Assembly: GCA_022820995.1 (NCBI GenBank)
Contig: JAJEEM010000008.1
Location: forward strand, 1-64,000
DNA from: Gemmatimonadota bacterium
GTDB taxonomy: Bacteria; Gemmatimonadota; Gemmatimonadetes; Palauibacterales; Palauibacteraceae
Length of the DNA: 64,000 nucleotides
Direction of reading: 5' to 3'
Both the position numbers and the translations under genes were made by a program. Positions 60,966 to 64,000 of this stretch are shown here, piece after piece; the stretch's first letter is position 1; every line of letters starts with the position of its first letter. The notes below the pieces were generated by a model, which was not told the DNA's origin, did not search any database, and saw only the letters and a list, made by a program, of their open reading frames with translations.

Positions 60966-63359
60966 TCAGGGGACGAGTTCGGTTCGTCTCGGTCTGAGGA
61001 GGAATACGCCCTCGAGCATGCTCGTCACGAGGACGGTCCCGCTCTCGAAGTAGGGGAACGCCGTCCACGCCCCGTTGAAACCGGGAGGATCGGCGCCGTA
61101 CGGCGTCGTGTCGAAATGCCCGACCTCCCGCAGGTTCTCGGGGTCGCTGATGTCGATGACGCGGAAGCCGGCCTGGTAGTTGGCCTGGTACATCCGGTCG
61201 CCCTTCACGTAGAGATTGTGGTCCGTCGCGTTGTTGGGTCCGTAGTAGTCCGCGATCACGACCGGGTCGTCGAGATCCGTCACGTCCCACACGATGGTCT
61301 TCGTGCGGTCCGTCGTGCCGACGAGTTCGTCGAGTTCGTCGTCCAGGAAGAAGTAGCGCCGGTCGTCGCTCAGCCACCCCTGGTGGATGTAGGCGACGCC
61401 GGGGTACGCCGCGGCCGAGATCGGGCGCGGGTTCGACTTGTCCGTGACGTCGACGATCCGGAGCGCGGTCTCGTTCGACGCGAAACACAGCTCCCGGCCC
61501 CGGTAGTCCGCGTCTGGCCCGTCGTACACGAGGCACTGCGCGTCGTGCGTCCGCCCCTGGAAGATGAGCCCCTCGGTATCCGTGTAGCAGCCGGCGAACT
61601 CGGGCGCGAGCGGCTCGCGGATGTCGATCATCACGAGGCCGCCGCCGCAGGTGTGCCCGTCCCCGCTCGTGGAGACGGTGAAGGCGGTGCCCGCGCCGGT
61701 GTCGATGATGAGGTTGTGGGCGCTCCCGATCCCATCCCAGCGGAGGTCGGGCTCGAATTCCACGGGGGGACTCGCGACGTCGCGCAGGCGGGTGAGATCG
61801 AAGATGACGAGCCCGTGTGCGCCGGCCCCGTCCCCGGTGAAGAAGAGGTGGTCGGCGTAGACCTTGAGGTCGCGCGCGCCGCTGTGGTTCGCGGGGATGA
61901 CGCCGAGATATACGGGGTTGACGGCGTCGGTGACGTCGACGATCGCGGCCCCCCCGGAACGGCCGACGAGACCGTACTCGCGGCCGGTCTCGGGGTCCGT
62001 CCAGCCCCACGCGTCGCTCACCCGCTCCCCCGGCTCGGCGCCGATCGAGGCGAGGGGGAGGTAGGACTGGAGGTCGACATCCGAGCAGTCGAAGCCCGCG
62101 GCGCGGTCGTCCTCGCAGCGCACCTCCGCCGCGGTCACCGCGGCGGGCGGCGTCCCGGGGCGCAGCCAGACCGGCTCCGACCAGGAGCCGTCCCCCGCCG
62201 CCTCGTAGACGGCTGCGAGCCCCGCGCTCCCCTCGGATGCGGGGCTGCCGACCACGGCGAGGCCGGGGCGCAGGGCCACCGCGGCGCCGAAGCCCGCGAC
62301 GAGAGCCGCGCCCTCGGGCGAGAAGGCGTGGGCCGCGCGCCATTCACCGTTCGCGTTCGCGCGGGTGAAGGCGTCGACCCGGCCCCGGCCGTCCTCCGCT
62401 CCCGGCGCTCCGACGATGAGTTCGTCTCCGGCGGCCGCGAGCGCGGTCCCGAAACGCTGGCCCGCCCCCGGATCGCCCGGGAGCAGCGTCGCGGCCTCAG
62501 CCCAGTCGCCCCCCGCCGCGCGGACGAAGAGCACGACCCGGCCGACCGATCCATCCGCCGAGGGCGCGCCCACGGCGAGTTCGTCATCGCCGATGAAGAG
62601 GACGCTGGCGCCCAGGCCGGCGCCCCCGCCCAGCGCGGGCGAATCGAGCGCCGCCTCGCGGCTCCACGTCCCGTCGGCCCCGCGCGCGAACAGGTACACC
62701 GTGCCCGAACCTCCCTGCCCCGGCGCCCCGACCGCCGCCAGCCCCTCGCGCACCGCCATTGCCGCTCCGTACCGGGCGTTCGCCCGCAAATCTCCCGCCT
62801 CGAGCGAGCCCGCGGCGCTCCACGAACCGTCCGGCCCGCGCGCATAGATTTGAACCACGGTGCCGGCGCCCGGCCCGCCCGGCGCCGAGACGAGCGCGAC
62901 ATCCCCGTCCGCCGCGACGACGCGCGCGGGCGGCTGCAGGATCGCCATCACCCGGCCCATGCTCATCTCTTCGGGAGCCGCGGCGGCTTCGGCGCGGAGC
63001 GGCAGGGAGCCCGACTCCGCCCAGGCGCCGTCCGCCCCGCGCGCGAACCCGTACGCACCGATCATCACCTGCGGATCCCCGCTCGCCGCGAGGAACCCGC
63101 CCTCCACCGGCGCCACGGTGCGGCCGAACGACTCCCCCAGAAGCGAACCCGCCGACCACACCTCCTGCACCTGCGCCCAGCCGCTCCCGTCCCTTTCGAA
63201 CACGAGCACCGAGGCGGGCCCATGCCCGAACTCCGGCTTGAGGACCAGGATCTCGTCCGTCGCGGGCACCCACACCGCGGCCCCGAACCCATCCTGCGCC
63301 GCCACGGGCGCGCACACGGCGACGGCTCCGAACACGATCCAGAACATCCGTCTCATCAT
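60966..63359 (-). CDS. Choice-of-anchor B / LVIVD repeat secreted protein
   Basis: A 797-residue protein from ATG 63359 (after GGGAGGCCG). A signal peptide (MFWIVFGAVAVCAPVAAQ) is followed by an N-terminal beta-propeller of FG-GAP-like repeats (about residues 25-420; GASVLFIGDDELAVGAPSAD) and a C-terminal LVIVD propeller (about 430-790; YGLVGRSGGAAIVDVTD, GLVIFDLTRLRDV, ALRIVDVTDKSNP, GFRVIDISDPENL). These domains bind ligands outside the cell and occur in the choice-of-anchor B family. No catalytic site is seen. It lies between the CDGSH and VapC genes on the same strand. Confidence 0.82.
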   Translation of the reverse strand: MMRRMFWIVFGAVAVCAPVAAQDGFGAAVWVPATDEILVLKPEFGHGPASVLVFERDGSGWAQVQEVWSAGSLLGESFGRTVAPVEGGFLAASGDPQVMIGAYGFARGADGAWAESGSLPLRAEAAAAPEEMSMGRVMAILQPPARVVAADGDVALVSAPGGPGAGTVVQIYARGPDGSWSAAGSLEAGDLRANARYGAAMAVREGLAAVGAPGQGGSGTVYLFARGADGTWSREAALDSPALGGGAGLGASVLFIGDDELAVGAPSADGSVGRVVLFVRAAGGDWAEAATLLPGDPGAGQRFGTALAAAGDELIVGAPGAEDGRGRVDAFTRANANGEWRAAHAFSPEGAALVAGFGAAVALRPGLAVVGSPASEGSAGLAAVYEAAGDGSWSEPVWLRPGTPPAAVTAAEVRCEDDRAAGFDCSDVDLQSYLPLASIGAEPGERVSDAWGWTDPETGREYGLVGRSGGAAIVDVTDAVNPVYLGVIPANHSGARDLKVYADHLFFTGDGAGAHGLVIFDLTRLRDVASPPVEFEPDLRWDGIGSAHNLIIDTGAGTAFTVSTSGDGHTCGGGLVMIDIREPLAPEFAGCYTDTEGLIFQGRTHDAQCLVYDGPDADYRGRELCFASNETALRIVDVTDKSNPRPISAAAYPGVAYIHQGWLSDDRRYFFLDDELDELVGTTDRTKTIVWDVTDLDDPVVIADYYGPNNATDHNLYVKGDRMYQANYQAGFRVIDISDPENLREVGHFDTTPYGADPPGFNGAWTAFPYFESGTVLVTSMLEGVFLLRPRRTELVP

Positions 63360-63388
63360 CGGCCTCCCGGCAGGCTTCGTGGGCGTCA

Positions 63389-63760
63389 TCAAGCCAGTTG
63401 AACTCCGAACGCCGTGAAACGGCGGAAATCCGCCTCATCGGCCGTGGCGAGCTGCGCGCCGACACCGAGCGCCGACGCCGCAATCAGGCAGTCGGGCAGC
63501 GATCCGCGCCGACGCCCGCACTCGTTGAAGAGACGGGCCGCCACGACCGCGTCCACTCCGGTGAGATCGACGCGGGGGCCGACGATGGCATCGGCCACTC
63601 GCAGTCGGGACGGGGAGAGCGGGCCGCAAAGGAACTCGGCCCACGCCACGGCGCTCATGCCGATCTCCTCGCCCGCCGAGATCCAGCCACTCAACCGCCG
63701 ATCTTCCATCGATCCGGCGATGAGCGCCCGGATGAGAAAGCTGGTATCGAGGTGGATCAT
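63389..63760 (-). CDS. vapC: VapC-type PIN-domain toxin
   Basis: A 123-residue PIN-domain RNase. The acidic metal-binding residues are in MIHLDTSFLI (D5), AWAEFL (E), SLPDCLIAASAL (D) and LATADEADF (D). VapC toxins cut tRNA or rRNA. Its ATG overlaps the stop of the upstream vapB-like gene (ATGA, 63757-63760), the normal antitoxin-first order. Confidence 0.9.
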   Translation of the reverse strand: MIHLDTSFLIRALIAGSMEDRRLSGWISAGEEIGMSAVAWAEFLCGPLSPSRLRVADAIVGPRVDLTGVDAVVAARLFNECGRRRGSLPDCLIAASALGVGAQLATADEADFRRFTAFGVQLA

Positions 63761-64000
63761 TCCTCGGCCGCGTCGGGGGGTGTCGTCCAGGCACGGCGTT
63801 CGGCCCTGACGTCGCGCACCCAGCGCTCGACATCCACACCGTCCTCCAGAACGTCGGCCTGCAGTTGGCGAAGGGCCGCCAGCGGTCCACCCGCGCCGCC
63901 CCTGTCTTCCGCTGCCGCCGTCCTGACCGCACGGCGCAGTACTTCGGACTTGGAGACGTTCCAGCGCGATGCCAGCGCTTCCAGCGTTCGCACCGTCTCC
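63757..64000 (-). CDS. VapB-like ribbon-helix-helix antitoxin (5' end outside window)
   Basis: At least 81 codons are visible; the frame is open to the window edge, so the true start lies beyond. The visible start (ETVRTLEALASRWNVSKSEV then LRRAV) is the ribbon-helix-helix DNA-binding end of CopG/VapB antitoxins, which should begin with a further beta strand. The C-terminal ~45 residues (DVERWVRDVRAERRAW) would neutralise VapC. The two genes overlap by ATGA. Confidence 0.8.
   Translation of the reverse strand, partial: ETVRTLEALASRWNVSKSEVLRRAVRTAAAEDRGGAGGPLAALRQLQADVLEDGVDVERWVRDVRAERRAWTTPPDAAEE

Overview
The window is 64 kb of GC-rich (roughly two-thirds G+C) bacterial chromosome with tightly packed, often ATGA/GTGA/TTGA-overlapping genes. 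Several gene types fit Gemmatimonadota or a related lineage: lipoproteins with BIG-2 domains and plant-type leucine-rich repeats, a TolB-propeller/amidohydrolase fusion, an LVIVD-repeat (choice-of-anchor B) secreted protein, an M81/MlrC lipoprotein, several small outer-membrane beta-barrels and an unfused acyl-CoA mutase large subunit beside MeaB. That placement is an inference from gene content; no 16S rRNA is present.

Layout. (1) 0-10.5 kb is accessory: a NucS-like nuclease cut by the window edge, an M81 lipoprotein, an aberrant class II tRNA-like element, a PadR operon, a BrnT/BrnA toxin-antitoxin pair, a TetR/DUF5671 divergon with twin operators, a RelE/Xre pair, and a two-gene module encoding a protein with two PD-(D/E)XK-like domains plus an 82-residue partner. 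(2) 10.7-16.7 kb holds two large LRR/BIG-2 lipoproteins; one contains an internal ~820-bp duplication and the other carries a metzincin-like protease domain. (3) 16.9-23.4 kb: PhoD-like phosphatase, PLP decarboxylase, two beta-barrels and a DUF488 protein whose usual partner gene is broken. (4) 23.4-41 kb is mixed: orphan HicB, decayed BrnTA, an LCM-type methyltransferase, four PorT-like barrels (two in tandem), an acyl/benzoate-CoA ligase coupled to a DUF4143 ATPase, HicBA, gamma-glutamyltransferase, alpha-carbonic anhydrase and the TolB-amidohydrolase. (5) 41-57 kb is mostly housekeeping: a minus-strand run aspS-phoH-pgpH-ybeY-mgtE-meaB-acyl-CoA mutase-TM2 protein; then rlmN, a LytR_C protein, a YqeK-like HD hydrolase, an RqcH/NFACT protein and an ADP-ribosylglycohydrolase. 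(6) 57-64 kb: an ion channel with an atypical selectivity filter, a TerB/acyl-CoA oxidase fusion overlapping a CDGSH protein, an LVIVD-repeat secreted protein and a VapBC pair cut by the window end.

Likely functional links: PhoH, PgpH and YbeY act in RNA and c-di-AMP metabolism and are coupled to aspartyl-tRNA synthesis; RlmN and RqcH add ribosome modification and rescue. MeaB protects the acyl-CoA mutase, whose B12-binding small subunit is not in the window. Four complete or edge-cut toxin-antitoxin pairs, one orphan antitoxin and one decayed pair, together with several gene remnants, show that the non-housekeeping parts turn over quickly. The best candidate for an undescribed system is the dual-nuclease module at 8629-10463; the oddest RNA feature is the tRNA-like element at 3694-3799.

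The only gene-poor stretch above 300 bases is 1640-1963, which holds a gene remnant. No CRISPR array, complete insertion sequence or rRNA was seen.
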